Below are positions 26,447 to 34,193 of a DNA stretch of 64,000 nt, in pieces. The stretch spans positions 62,001-126,000 of the forward strand of contig NZ_SSMX01000053.1 in assembly GCF_004799515.1 (NCBI RefSeq). Reading direction: 5' to 3'. How positions within the stretch are numbered: position 1 is the stretch's first letter; the number at the start of each line of letters is the position of its first letter. Both the position numbers and the translations under genes were made by a program. Under the pieces are notes generated by a model, which ran no database searches, was not told where the DNA came from, and saw only the letters and a program-made list of their open reading frames with translations. The stretch is from Phenylobacterium sp. (GTDB lineage: Bacteria; Pseudomonadota; Alphaproteobacteria; Caulobacterales; Caulobacteraceae).

Positions 26447-27406
26447 CTAGGCTGAAAGGCCGGACGCCAGGCTGAGCTCGACCTGCCGCCAGCGTGGCGT
26501 CGGGACGCCGCGCGGGTCGCGGGCGTCGTCGAAGATCTCGTCCAGCACCTCGGCCGATTCCACCAGGCCCGGGCCGGGGCGGCTGAAATAGTGGTGGCCG
26601 TCGACGGCGTAGACGCGGCTGGACCGCACGGCCTTCAGGTCGCGCCAGCCGGGGCGCCCGGTCATCGCCGGCATCTCGTCCAGGACCTGCGGGATGCGGC
26701 AGCCGCAGGGCATCAGCACGATCACGTCCGGGTCGGCCTCGCGCAGGGCGTCCCATTCCAGCCAGGGCGAATGCTGGCCGGCCGCGGCGAACAGGGGCGC
26801 GCCGCCCGCCGCCTCGATCAGCTCGGGGACCCAGTTGCCGGCCGCCATCAGCGGATCCATCCATTCGACCGCCGCCACGCGCGGACGCCAGTCCCGGCGC
26901 GCGGCCTTCGCCCGCAGCCGCTCGAGCCGGGCCTCCAGCCTGACGATGGTCTCGGCGGCGGCTTTGTCCGCGCCGGCGACCTCGCCGACCCTTCGGATGT
27001 CGCCCCAGACGTCGGCCAGGGTGTCGGGTGCGAGCGACAGCAGCACCGGCGGCGTCCCAACCCAGCTCGCCAAGGCCTCTTCCAGGTCGCGCGGGGTCAC
27101 TGCGCAGACCGCGCATTGCGACTGGGTGAGGATGATGTCGGGCTTGAGCGCCTTCAGCCGCTCGGCGTCCACCTCATAGACCGACAGACCCTGGCGGACG
27201 ATCTCCTGCACCCGGTCCTCGACCTGGCGCGCGGTCAGGCCCTTTTCGAGCTTGGTCGCCGTGCAGACCGGCAGGCGCTCGACCCCGGCGGGCACGTCGC
27301 ATTCATGGGAGCGCCCGACCAGGGCGTCGCCGCAGCCGATGGCGACGGCGATCTCCGTGGCGCTGGGCAGCAGGGAGACGATGCGCGGCGCGCGAGGCTG
27401 GGACAC
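26447..27406 (-). CDS. BtuF-like cobalamin-binding protein
   Basis: This 319-residue protein of the BtuF/TroA periplasmic-binding fold starts RIVSLLPSATEIAVAIG, the signature start of cobalamin-binding BtuF-like proteins, with the hinge region PDIILTQSQCAVCAV and the C-terminal lobe. No signal peptide is seen, so this form may be cytoplasmic. Several cysteines (QCAVCAV, PCGCRIP) are notable. It sits between a DUF71 ATPase and a flavoprotein, without BtuC/BtuD genes in the window. It probably binds cobalamin or a precursor. Confidence 0.82.
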   Translation of the reverse strand: MSQPRAPRIVSLLPSATEIAVAIGCGDALVGRSHECDVPAGVERLPVCTATKLEKGLTARQVEDRVQEIVRQGLSVYEVDAERLKALKPDIILTQSQCAVCAVTPRDLEEALASWVGTPPVLLSLAPDTLADVWGDIRRVGEVAGADKAAAETIVRLEARLERLRAKAARRDWRPRVAAVEWMDPLMAAGNWVPELIEAAGGAPLFAAAGQHSPWLEWDALREADPDVIVLMPCGCRIPQVLDEMPAMTGRPGWRDLKAVRSSRVYAVDGHHYFSRPGPGLVESAEVLDEIFDDARDPRGVPTPRWRQVELSLASGLSA

Positions 27407-27470
27407 CGGCGGGACTCCGGGAGTTGAGGAACGCCGCTTCCCCTACCGCATCGCCGGCGCCGCCGCGAGC

Positions 27471-28136
27471 CTAGGCGGCCGGGATCAGGTCGACGAAGCC
27501 GAAGCCATCCCTCGCCTCACGCCCACCGAGCGTGAAATCCACCGGCTGGCGGAAGTTCGGGCCGTCGAAGACGAAGGTGTGGAATTCTCCGTTCTCGCCG
27601 GCGGGATCGACGCCGTCCGGCAGGTCGGCCAGGAAGGCCACGTCGACCGCCCGCCCCGCGAAGCTCAGATCCAGCTTGGCCAGGTCGACGCAGACCGCCA
27701 CCGCCTTGAAGCCCTGGGCGATGAACGCCTCGAGAAAGCCGCGCGTCGCCCGGCCCCAGACGGGATAGATGGCGGTCATGCCCAGCCTGGCCATCAGCGC
27801 GTCGCGATAGGCGCGGATGTCCTCCAGGAAGAGGTCGCCGAAGGCCACCGTCTCCACCCCGGCGCGCCGATACTCGGCCAGCGCCTCGCCCAGCGCGGCC
27901 TCGTAGACCGCGTTGCTCGGGAAGGCCGGCAGCGCCAGTTCGCGCAACGGCAGGCCGAGGGCGGTGGCCTGCCGGACCAGCAGGTCGCGGCGCACGCCGT
28001 GCATGCTGATCCGCTCGCTGTCCCGGGTGACCGAGGTCAGCAGGCCCGCGACCGTGGTTCCAGGCGTCTGTTGCAGGGCGCTCAGCGCCATGCAGGCGTC
28101 CTTGCCGCCGCTCCAGGACATCACCACCGCTGTCAT
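27471..28136 (-). CDS. DUF71/COG2102 ATP-pyrophosphatase (diphthine-ammonia ligase family)
   Basis: This is a 221-residue PP-loop ATPase. The ATP-binding SGGKD motif lies at residues 9-13 (SWSGGKDACMA), and the family signature near residue 100 is FGDLFLEDIRAYRD. Eukaryotic relatives make the diphthamide amide on EF-2, a modification absent from bacteria. A comparative study of this family proposed that bacterial members encoded beside BtuF-like genes act in B12 salvage, and this gene is directly upstream of one. The reaction is therefore probably an ATP-driven amidation of a corrinoid side chain (inference). Confidence 0.85.
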   Translation of the reverse strand: MTAVVMSWSGGKDACMALSALQQTPGTTVAGLLTSVTRDSERISMHGVRRDLLVRQATALGLPLRELALPAFPSNAVYEAALGEALAEYRRAGVETVAFGDLFLEDIRAYRDALMARLGMTAIYPVWGRATRGFLEAFIAQGFKAVAVCVDLAKLDLSFAGRAVDVAFLADLPDGVDPAGENGEFHTFVFDGPNFRQPVDFTLGGREARDGFGFVDLIPAA

Positions 28137-28263
28137 GCGGCCGAGCCTCCCGCGATTCCCGCCCCGGTTGGCGGCCTTTCAAAAGCCGTCCGCAAATGTT
28201 TGATACCCGACGGATACAACCGGCGCGGCCCCTTAGGTGTTTGCCCTGAATTGATCCGGACGA

Positions 28264-29850
28264 ATGGACGCGCGCAGAATAGCGATGCTCGAGGCGAGCC
28301 GCGAATTGAAGCCTATGACGAGATTGTGGCCAGCCTTCAGGGCGATTCCCGTCGACGGCGGCAATTCCCTGCGCGGCTTCTTCCTGGGCCAGGTCCTGGC
28401 GCTGCTGGCGTCTGTGGCGGCGCTGGCCCTGCACATGCTGTTCGGGCCCATCTTCAGCCATTCGGTCTATCTGTTCTGCCTGCCGGCGGTGCTGATCTGC
28501 GCGGCCTTCGGCGGTTTCCCCTCGGCGATGAGCGCCACGGTGATCCTGGCCATCGGCGCCTTCGTCGCCGACGCCTACGCCGCGCTCACGCTTCCCGAGC
28601 AGGTCGGCCGCGCGGCGGTCTTCCTGCTGCTGGGCGCGGGCTTCGCCCTGGTCGGCGGCCAGCTGCGGCGCATGATCGTTGGGCAGGAACAGCAGCTGAT
28701 CGAACTGGCGGAACGCGCCGCGATCCTGCGCGCCAGCCTGGACGCGGCCAGCGACGCCTCGGTGGTCGTCGACGAGGAAGGCGTGGTGATCGGTTTCAGC
28801 CACGCGGCCGAGGCCGTGTTCGGCTGGACCGCCGCGGAGGTGATCGGGCGCAACGCCGCCATCCTGATGCCCCTCTCCGACGCCCAGGGCCACGACAACC
28901 ACATCCGCCGCTATGTGGAGACCGGCGAGCGGCGCGTGGTCGGCTCCTCGCGCATGGTCACCGGTCGGCGCAAGGACGGCGAGGCCTTCTCGATGGAGCT
29001 GCGCCTGGGCGAGCTGCGGGTCGGCCGGCGGCGCTACTTCATCGGCGCGGTGCGCGACCTGTCGACCATGCGCGAGGCCGAGCGGCGCTCCGACGAACTG
29101 CAGGCCCACCTCACCCAGGTCTGGAGCCTGAACTCCATGGGCGAGATGGCCTCGGTGCTGGCGCACGAACTCAACCAGCCATTGTCCGCCGTGGCCAACT
29201 ACCTACGCGCCGCCCGCACCCTGATCGCCCATCATGAGATCGATGACGACGACCTGATCGACGCGGTTTCGAGGGCCGGAGACCAGGCTGTCCGGGCCGG
29301 TGAAATCATTCGGACCATGCGTGATTTGGCCACACGTGGGGGTACGGAGCAGAAGGCCGAGAGCCTCTCCGGCATCTTAGGAGAAATCGAATTCATTATA
29401 GGGTTAATGGTTCGTGATGCCGGCGCCAGGGTATTCTACGATCTCTACCAAGGTCCTGATGTCGTCCTTGCTGATCGGATCCAGATCCAACAGCTTGTGG
29501 TTAACTTGGTGCGGAACGCCATCGATGCAGTGGCGAAGTTCCCTGATCGAGAAATTAAAATCTCCACCAAGCCGGATGCAGATGGTAAACTTCTGACGAC
29601 AGTCGAGGACAGTGGTCCAGGGGTCGATACCGCGGTTATGGGCAGGGTCTTTCAACCGCTCGCCAGCACCAAGCCTACCGGAATGGGGCTAGGCCTTTCG
29701 ATTTGCCGCGCTATAGTCGAAAACCACGGCGGTCGGATTTGGGTCGAATCCAGCCCGCTGGGAGGCGCCGCTTTTCGTTTCGTACTGGCGCGGACGAGTG
29801 TGAAGGGTGATGACGCCAGCGTCCGAACGGACCGTGTTCGTCGTCGATGA
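28264..29850 (+). CDS. fixL: Oxygen-sensing histidine kinase FixL
   Basis: This 528-residue kinase has four predicted membrane helices (about 35-135), a PAS domain (about 150-270), HisKA with phospho-acceptor His301 (LAHELNQPLSAV) and a HATPase domain (NAIDAV, EDSGPG, GMGLGLSICRAI). The PAS shows FixL heme features: His210 in GHDNHI corresponds to the proximal heme ligand, and an Arg in SSRMVTGRRKDG to the distal arginine. It should phosphorylate FixJ when oxygen is low. The start could be ATG 28264 or Met18. The last 500 bp are clearly lower in GC than the first part. It overlaps fixJ by 44 bp. Confidence 0.9.
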   Translation: MDARRIAMLEASRELKPMTRLWPAFRAIPVDGGNSLRGFFLGQVLALLASVAALALHMLFGPIFSHSVYLFCLPAVLICAAFGGFPSAMSATVILAIGAFVADAYAALTLPEQVGRAAVFLLLGAGFALVGGQLRRMIVGQEQQLIELAERAAILRASLDAASDASVVVDEEGVVIGFSHAAEAVFGWTAAEVIGRNAAILMPLSDAQGHDNHIRRYVETGERRVVGSSRMVTGRRKDGEAFSMELRLGELRVGRRRYFIGAVRDLSTMREAERRSDELQAHLTQVWSLNSMGEMASVLAHELNQPLSAVANYLRAARTLIAHHEIDDDDLIDAVSRAGDQAVRAGEIIRTMRDLATRGGTEQKAESLSGILGEIEFIIGLMVRDAGARVFYDLYQGPDVVLADRIQIQQLVVNLVRNAIDAVAKFPDREIKISTKPDADGKLLTTVEDSGPGVDTAVMGRVFQPLASTKPTGMGLGLSICRAIVENHGGRIWVESSPLGGAAFRFVLARTSVKGDDASVRTDRVRRR

Positions 29851-30427
29851 CGACGCCGCCGCGCTAGATTCGCTCGTCCTTTTGCTGCGCTCGGACGGAC
29901 TCAACCCTAGCGGGTTTTCTTCCGCTCACGCGTTCCTGGACGCCCTGTCGCCGAACGCCCGCGGCTGCGTGATCAGCGACGTGCGGATGCCCGGCATGGA
30001 CGGCGTCCAACTGCTGCGCCACCTGAAGCAGATCGGCTGCATCCTGCCGGTCATCGTCATCACCGGCCACGCCGACGTCACCGTGGCGGTGCAGGCGATG
30101 AAGGCCGGCGCCGCGGAGTTCATCCAGAAGCCCTTCGAGAGCGAACAGATCCTGCGCATGGTCCGCGCCTGCCTCGAGGAGAACGACGAGGCCCACGACA
30201 TGAGCGCCGGGCGCATGCGGGTCCTGCGCCGCATCGAGAGCCTGACGACCCGCGAGCGCCAGGTCCTCGACCTGATCATGGAAGGCGCCAGCAACAAGCT
30301 GATCGCCTCAAGCCTGGCGATCAGCCCGCGCACGGTGGAAATCTACCGCGCCAACGTCATGTCGAAGATGCGCGCCGACAGCCTGTCGGAATTGATCCGC
30401 ATGACCCTCTCCAGCGGCGCGGCCTGA
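29807..30427 (+). CDS. fixJ: Response regulator FixJ
   Basis: This is a 206-residue two-domain regulator. The receiver domain (about 8-125) has the acidic pocket VVDDD and phospho-acceptor Asp58 (CVISDVRMPGMDG). The LuxR-type helix-turn-helix (about 140-200) reads LTTRERQVLDLIMEGASNKLIA and ISPRTVEIYRANVM, the FixJ/NarL form. It starts GTG (or ATG three bases on) inside the end of fixL, so translation is coupled. It should activate genes for microaerobic respiration. The usual target fixK is not in the window. Confidence 0.92.
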   Translation: MMTPASERTVFVVDDDAAALDSLVLLLRSDGLNPSGFSSAHAFLDALSPNARGCVISDVRMPGMDGVQLLRHLKQIGCILPVIVITGHADVTVAVQAMKAGAAEFIQKPFESEQILRMVRACLEENDEAHDMSAGRMRVLRRIESLTTRERQVLDLIMEGASNKLIASSLAISPRTVEIYRANVMSKMRADSLSELIRMTLSSGAA

Positions 30428-30442
30428 ACCGTTTTCCGAAGA

Positions 30443-30456
30443 CTATCGCGCGATAG
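30443..30456. promoter_or_regulatory. Perfect 14-bp palindrome downstream of fixJ
   Basis: CTATCGCGCGATAG is a perfect palindrome 16 bp after the fixJ stop and followed by GGGGATTTT. It could be an operator for the histidine kinase gene at 30524 or part of a terminator. Confidence 0.4.
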
Positions 30457-30461
30457 GGGAT

Positions 30462-30478
30462 TTTACCTAAGTATTGCC
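30462..30478 (+). promoter_or_regulatory. FixJ-type motif, copy 1
   Basis: TTTACCTAAGTATTGCC shares TTTACCTARGT and a trailing TT-CC block with 32837-32855. It lies 45 bp upstream of the histidine kinase gene. It resembles reported FixJ-type elements only loosely. Confidence 0.35.
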
Positions 30479-30523
30479 TCTCGGGTGAAATTCGCCTGCG
30501 GCTATGCTTGAGTCGGCCCTGCC

Positions 30524-31330
30524 ATGAGTAGCGTCCAGTCCGTGTTGAAACCCCATCTCGCCGCTCCCCCGGCGAATGAGGGCCAAGCGTATCCGGCGCC
30601 CGGCGACGTGGCGCAACGCCTCGACGCCCTGCACCGGATGTCCGGCGCGCTCACCCATGATTTCAACAATCTGCTGGGGGTGATCCTCAGCGCCAACGAG
30701 CGGCTCGCCGAAGAGCTGCCCGAAGGCAGCGAGCAGCGGAAGCTCGCCCTGATCGCCCTCGAGGCCGCCGAACGCGGCGCGGAGCTGCTGCGCCGTGCGC
30801 TCACCCTGGCCCAGGGCCAAGCGCCCGATTCCGACACCATCGACGCCGCCGAGGCCCTGGCCACTGTGCGGGGCCTCGCCCGCCAGGCCATCACCCCGGA
30901 CGTGCGCCTGGAGGTCCGCGAGCCGAACCAGGCGATCGCCTGCGCCGGCGACCGCGTCGGCCTGGAGATGGCGCTCCTCAACCTCTGCCTGAACGCCGGC
31001 CACGCCACGCCCGCGGGCGGCCGTGTGGTCGTCCAGGCCCACCGCGTGCAGGTCGGCAGGTCCGACCACCTGGGCCTCACGGCCGGGGCCTATGCGGCCT
31101 TTTCGGTGCGCGACACCGGCTGCGGCATGTCGCCGGAGACCCTGACGCGCGCCACCGATCCCCTGTTCACCACCAAGGCGACGGGAACCGGCCTGGGTCT
31201 GAGCTCTGTGGCCGACTTCGCCCGCTCGGCGGGCGGAGCGCTGTCGCTGTGGTCCCGCCCGGGCCAGGGCACGACGGCCACCCTCTACCTGCCGCTGCTC
31301 GACGCCGCGCCAGACGCGGTCGCCGCCTGA
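30524..31330 (+). CDS. Sensor-less histidine kinase
   Basis: This 268-residue kinase has no sensor or membrane part. A short N-terminus of about 35 residues leads directly to the HisKA-like helix RMSGALTHDFNNLLGVIL (phospho-acceptor His in the THDFNN box), then a HATPase domain with N-box LLNLCLNAGHAT, G1 RDTGCGMSP and G2 TGTGLGLSSVADFARSAGG. Cytosolic location is expected. It lies downstream of fixLJ and converges with a receiver/CtrA-paralogue operon, its most likely partners. A motif shared with that operon's promoter lies upstream. Confidence 0.85.
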   Translation: MSSVQSVLKPHLAAPPANEGQAYPAPGDVAQRLDALHRMSGALTHDFNNLLGVILSANERLAEELPEGSEQRKLALIALEAAERGAELLRRALTLAQGQAPDSDTIDAAEALATVRGLARQAITPDVRLEVREPNQAIACAGDRVGLEMALLNLCLNAGHATPAGGRVVVQAHRVQVGRSDHLGLTAGAYAAFSVRDTGCGMSPETLTRATDPLFTTKATGTGLGLSSVADFARSAGGALSLWSRPGQGTTATLYLPLLDAAPDAVAA

Positions 31331-31365
31331 CCGGCTGGCGTCGGCGCTTCCATCCTCCCTCGACC

Positions 31366-31397
31366 CCGCTCGTCCCGGCGGAGGCCGGGGCCCGGAT
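31366..31397. repeat. Dispersed palindromic repeat, second locus, left arm
   Basis: This unit is related to the 21579-21610 element (CCGCTCGTCCCGGC start) and inverted relative to 31461-31492 with a few mismatches. It lies between the convergent histidine kinase and CtrA-paralogue genes. Confidence 0.75.
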
Positions 31398-31460
31398 GGG
31401 ATGACGCCAACGCGGCTTCTATCCGCACTGAGGACATCCCGTCAGTTTCTGAGCCCTGAG

Positions 31461-31492
31461 ATCTGGATCCCGGCCTTCGCCGGGATGAGCGG
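31461..31492. repeat. Dispersed palindromic repeat, second locus, right arm
   Basis: This unit is inverted relative to 31366-31397 and ends GGGATGAGCGG like the 21676-21707 copy. The 261-bp gap 31331-31591 holds no gene. Confidence 0.75.
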
Positions 31493-31591
31493 TCCCTAGT
31501 GGCTTGGCTCGATCTCCTGTCCACCCCGCACAGCAAAAGGGCCGGACGCCGCCTGGCGTCCGGCCCTCTTGGCTGGGAGACCTATCAGGGA

Positions 31592-32308
31592 CTAGGCGGC
31601 GAGCGCCTGGCGTTCCTCGATCATCGACTCGGCAGGCGTGTCGCGCAGCATGTAGCCGCCGCCCCAGACGGTCTCGATCTGGTTGGCGCCATGGGCGGCC
31701 GCGGCCAGCTTCTTGCGAAGCTTGCAGATGAACACGTCGATGATCTTCACCTCCGGCTCCTTCAGGCCGTTGTAGAGGTGGTTGAGACACATCTCCTTGG
31801 TCAGCACCGAGTTCTTCCGCAGGGACAGCAGCTCCAGCACCTTGTACTCGCTGGGCGTCAGGTGGACCGGCGCGCCGGCGACTTCCGCGGTGCGGGTGTC
31901 GAGGTTGAGCGCGATGTTCCCGGTGCGGATGATCGATTCCGCGTGGCCGCGCGACCGGCGCACCACCGCGTTGATCCGGGCGGCCAGTTCGGCCTTGTGG
32001 AACGGCTTGGTGATGAAGTCGTCGGCGCCGGCGCCCAGGGTCTTGACCTTGGTCTCGATGTCGCCGGTGGCGGTCAGGATGATGATCGGGGTGCGGATCT
32101 TCTTCAGGCGGACGGCGCGCAGCACCTCGATGCCGTCCATGTCGGACAGGTCGAGGTCAAGCAGCATCAGGTCGTAGTCATAGAGGCCGGCCAGTTCGAT
32201 GGCGTCCTCGCCCATGTCGGTCGTGAACACATTGTGCCCTTCGGCCACGAGCTTCAGCTCGATGCTCTTGGCCGCAACCGGATTGTCTTCCACCAGAAGG
32301 ATATGCAT
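31592..32308 (-). CDS. CtrA-family response regulator (paralogue)
   Basis: This is a 238-residue OmpR-type regulator. The receiver (about 1-118) has phospho-acceptor Asp51 (YDYDLMLLDLDL) and Lys in TKPFHKAEL. The C-terminal winged helix (about 130-228) keeps CtrA recognition sequence: LLSLRKNSVLTKEM and KIIDVFICKLRKKLA. It differs from the highly conserved CtrA at many positions, for example SDMDG and TATGD, so it looks like a paralogue rather than CtrA itself. It ends in ALAA; the terminal Ala-Ala of CtrA is the ClpXP degradation signal. It begins 5 bp after a receiver-only gene. Confidence 0.88.
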   Translation of the reverse strand: MHILLVEDNPVAAKSIELKLVAEGHNVFTTDMGEDAIELAGLYDYDLMLLDLDLSDMDGIEVLRAVRLKKIRTPIIILTATGDIETKVKTLGAGADDFITKPFHKAELAARINAVVRRSRGHAESIIRTGNIALNLDTRTAEVAGAPVHLTPSEYKVLELLSLRKNSVLTKEMCLNHLYNGLKEPEVKIIDVFICKLRKKLAAAAHGANQIETVWGGGYMLRDTPAESMIEERQALAA

Positions 32309-32313
32309 CTCGT

Positions 32314-32760
32314 TTAGCTCCCATGCCCAGTTAAGTGATTGGAATTCTTACCGATCAGGCGATTGGAGATCGCCAGGATCTGCGACACGCGAAAGGGCTT
32401 GGCCAGGACCTCGTCGGCTCCCAGGTGCTTCGCCCAACTCAGGTAATCCCGCCGCCCGCCCGGGCCCGCGCCGGAGATCGCGATGATCTTCGGCGGCGTC
32501 GGCCGGCGCTTGATCTGCAGGATGGCGCCGATACCCTCCATCTCCGGCATGACGATGTCGGTGACGACGAGATCGGGGTGAAAGCTGTCCAGCGCGAGCA
32601 GGCCCTTGCGGCCGTTCTCGGCGGTGTGCGTGATGTAGCCGGCGGCGATGAAGCCCTTGGCCATCAGATCCAGCAGGGCCGGATCGTCGTCGATCAGCAG
32701 CACCGTGGCGGCCGTGTGGCCGTCGGGCTGCTCATCGGTGACTAGGCGAAGGTTTGGCAT
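32314..32760 (-). CDS. Single-domain receiver response regulator
   Basis: The start is taken at ATG 32760, giving 148 residues; a GTG at 32808 would add 16. The only domain is a CheY-like receiver with acidic pocket VLLIDDD, phospho-acceptor Asp in VVTDIVMPEMEG, and Lys in LAKPFRVSQI. There is no output domain, so it probably relays phosphate or controls a partner by binding, like CpdR or DivK. It is cotranscribed with the CtrA paralogue 5 bp downstream. The inverted repeat GGTTAA-N5-TTAACC at 32790-32806 would lie in its promoter. Confidence 0.85.
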   Translation of the reverse strand: MPNLRLVTDEQPDGHTAATVLLIDDDPALLDLMAKGFIAAGYITHTAENGRKGLLALDSFHPDLVVTDIVMPEMEGIGAILQIKRRPTPPKIIAISGAGPGGRRDYLSWAKHLGADEVLAKPFRVSQILAISNRLIGKNSNHLTGHGS

Positions 32761-32789
32761 CTGCGCGGCGTTCTCAGCGATTGACTTAT

Positions 32790-32806
32790 GGTTAATGTTT
32801 TTAACC
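32790..32806. promoter_or_regulatory. Inverted repeat GGTTAA-N5-TTAACC
   Basis: This perfect 6-bp inverted repeat lies 30 bp upstream of the preferred start of the receiver gene. It resembles a CtrA site but has 5 rather than 7 nt between the TTAA halves. It may be an operator for the regulator operon. Confidence 0.45.
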
Positions 32807-32836
32807 ACGTTGATTCGCTGGGATCATCCTGAGGCG

Positions 32837-32855
32837 TTTACCTAGGTGGTTTCCC
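32837..32855. promoter_or_regulatory. FixJ-type motif, copy 2
   Basis: TTTACCTAGGTGGTTTCCC shares TTTACCTARGT and TT-CC with 30462-30478; the GTGGTTTCCC part recalls the GTAGTTTCCC stretch of a rhizobial FixJ site (from memory). It lies about 75 bp upstream of the receiver gene. Confidence 0.35.
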
Positions 32856-32886
32856 GTATGAGTAGAGTAGGTAGAGTTCCGTAGGC

Positions 32887-32915
32887 GGAAAACGGGCGCC
32901 TCCGCGGCGGCGCCC
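32887..32915 (-). terminator. Intrinsic terminator for the small membrane protein gene
   Basis: A 7-bp GC stem (32894-32900 with 32909-32915) is followed, on the minus strand, by G and TTTT. It lies 20 bp after the stop of the 50-residue gene. Confidence 0.65.
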
Positions 32916-32935
32916 GACCGAAATTCCGAGCGATA

Positions 32936-33088
32936 TCAGCCCCTCTCGCGCCAGATGGCCAGGGCGAGGCTCGGCCGCACAATGAAGAGCGCGCCCCAGA
33001 CGGCCAGCACGCCCAGGTAGCGCAGACCCCGGCGGCGCGGGCGGATCTCGGTTTCGTAGAGGTTGGCGTAGTCGGCGATAACGCTCAT
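32936..33088 (-). CDS. Small (50 aa) single-pass membrane protein
   Basis: This short gene has an excellent ribosome-binding site (AGGAGG, 7 bp before ATG). The product starts MSVIADYANLYETEIRPRRR, then has one hydrophobic helix (YLGVLAVWGALFIVRPSLAL) and ends IWRERG. The cluster RPRRRG before the helix predicts a cytoplasmic N-terminus. It has its own terminator. The function is unknown and no homologue is recognised. The codon-position GC pattern and signals make a real gene likely. Confidence 0.7.
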   Translation of the reverse strand: MSVIADYANLYETEIRPRRRGLRYLGVLAVWGALFIVRPSLALAIWRERG

Positions 33089-33119
33089 CGGCGGTCCTCC
33101 TGCATGACAGGGGGAAGCT

Positions 33120-34115
33120 CTAGGCGCCCGCTACGACAGCTCCGGACGTATGGGCCCGCCGCGCGATCTCCACCTGTTCGGCGAGGGTGGCCTTGAGCAC
33201 GGGCGGAGCCAGGACCTCGATCCGGTCGCCCCAGGTGAACAGATGCCAGGCCAGTTCCAGCATGCCGCTGGCCCGGAAGCGCACGATCACCGCGCCGTCC
33301 GCCTGCGGTTCGACCGACTGGTTGGCGTGGAAGCGCCAGCGCAGGGCGTCCTCCGCTCCCGCCGGCGTGGCGCGCAGCACCACATCCTCGGTGTCGTCAT
33401 GGAAAATGCCGAAGCTCTGATCGGCGTAGTCCTGCAGGGAAAAGCCGTCCGGGCGCACGGCGGCCCGCGCGGTGACCTCGATGTCGCGGATGCGGTCCAG
33501 CCGCCAGTTGCGCGGCCCCTGCCCTTCGTCGGCCACCAGATAGTTGGAGCGGCCGAACAGCAGACCGAAGGGCGTCACCTGACGCACCCGCCCGGGCGTG
33601 GCGCCGCCCTTATAGCGGAAGCGCAAGGCCCGCAGGGACAGCAGCGCCTCGCGCACCGCGGCCAGCACGGTTGCGTCCTCGAAGGGCCGGGGCCCCGCCT
33701 GGACGGCGATGGTCTCGGCCTGCAACAGCGCCTCCAGGTCCGGGGCGAGCTTGCGCCGCGCCGCCGCGCGCGTGGCCGAGAGCACCTTCTGCTCCAGGGA
33801 TTTCAGCGCCCCGGCCCGCGCCGAGGCGCCCTGCTGGGCGAACATCTCAGCCGCCGCGGCCACAGCCGCAAGCTCCTCGGCCGTCGGAGCCTGAAACAGG
33901 CCGTCGAGTCCCGCCGGGATGCGGAAACGCCGGGTGGGCGGGTCGTCGACCTCCTCCATCTGCGGGAAGACGTCGCGCACGGCGTCGCGCATCCGCTCGG
34001 CGGTGCGGCGGCCCACCCCCAGACGCTCGGCCATCTCGTCGAGGGTCAGGCCCTCGGCGGTGGCGGCCAGCATCCGCGCCAGCTCCAGCAGCCGTCCGGC
34101 CTTTTCGTGGCGCAT
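33120..34115 (-). CDS. WYL-domain transcriptional regulator
   Basis: This is a 331-residue protein starting at ATG 34115 (MRHEKAGRLLELARML). The N-terminal helix-turn-helix (about 1-60: LTLDEMAERLGVGRRTAERM) is followed by a central and a C-terminal WYL-type ligand-binding region (LRFRYKGG, RNWRLDRIRDIEV) and a WCX-like end (FRASGMLELAWHLFTWGD). WYL proteins sense nucleic acid or nucleotide ligands and often respond to DNA damage or phage. It diverges from a short gene at 34194 and may regulate it. Confidence 0.82.
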   Translation of the reverse strand: MRHEKAGRLLELARMLAATAEGLTLDEMAERLGVGRRTAERMRDAVRDVFPQMEEVDDPPTRRFRIPAGLDGLFQAPTAEELAAVAAAAEMFAQQGASARAGALKSLEQKVLSATRAAARRKLAPDLEALLQAETIAVQAGPRPFEDATVLAAVREALLSLRALRFRYKGGATPGRVRQVTPFGLLFGRSNYLVADEGQGPRNWRLDRIRDIEVTARAAVRPDGFSLQDYADQSFGIFHDDTEDVVLRATPAGAEDALRWRFHANQSVEPQADGAVIVRFRASGMLELAWHLFTWGDRIEVLAPPVLKATLAEQVEIARRAHTSGAVVAGA

Positions 34116-34193
34116 GGAGACCTCGTACGTCCGATTCTGGCGTGGCGACCAATCAGAGCTGAGCGCGTTGAAACCCGCAACGGAGTTCAGACC

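Noticed and set aside
32790..32806. Possible CtrA box upstream of the receiver gene
   Set aside because: TTAA halves are 5 nt apart, not 7; kept only as an inverted repeat.
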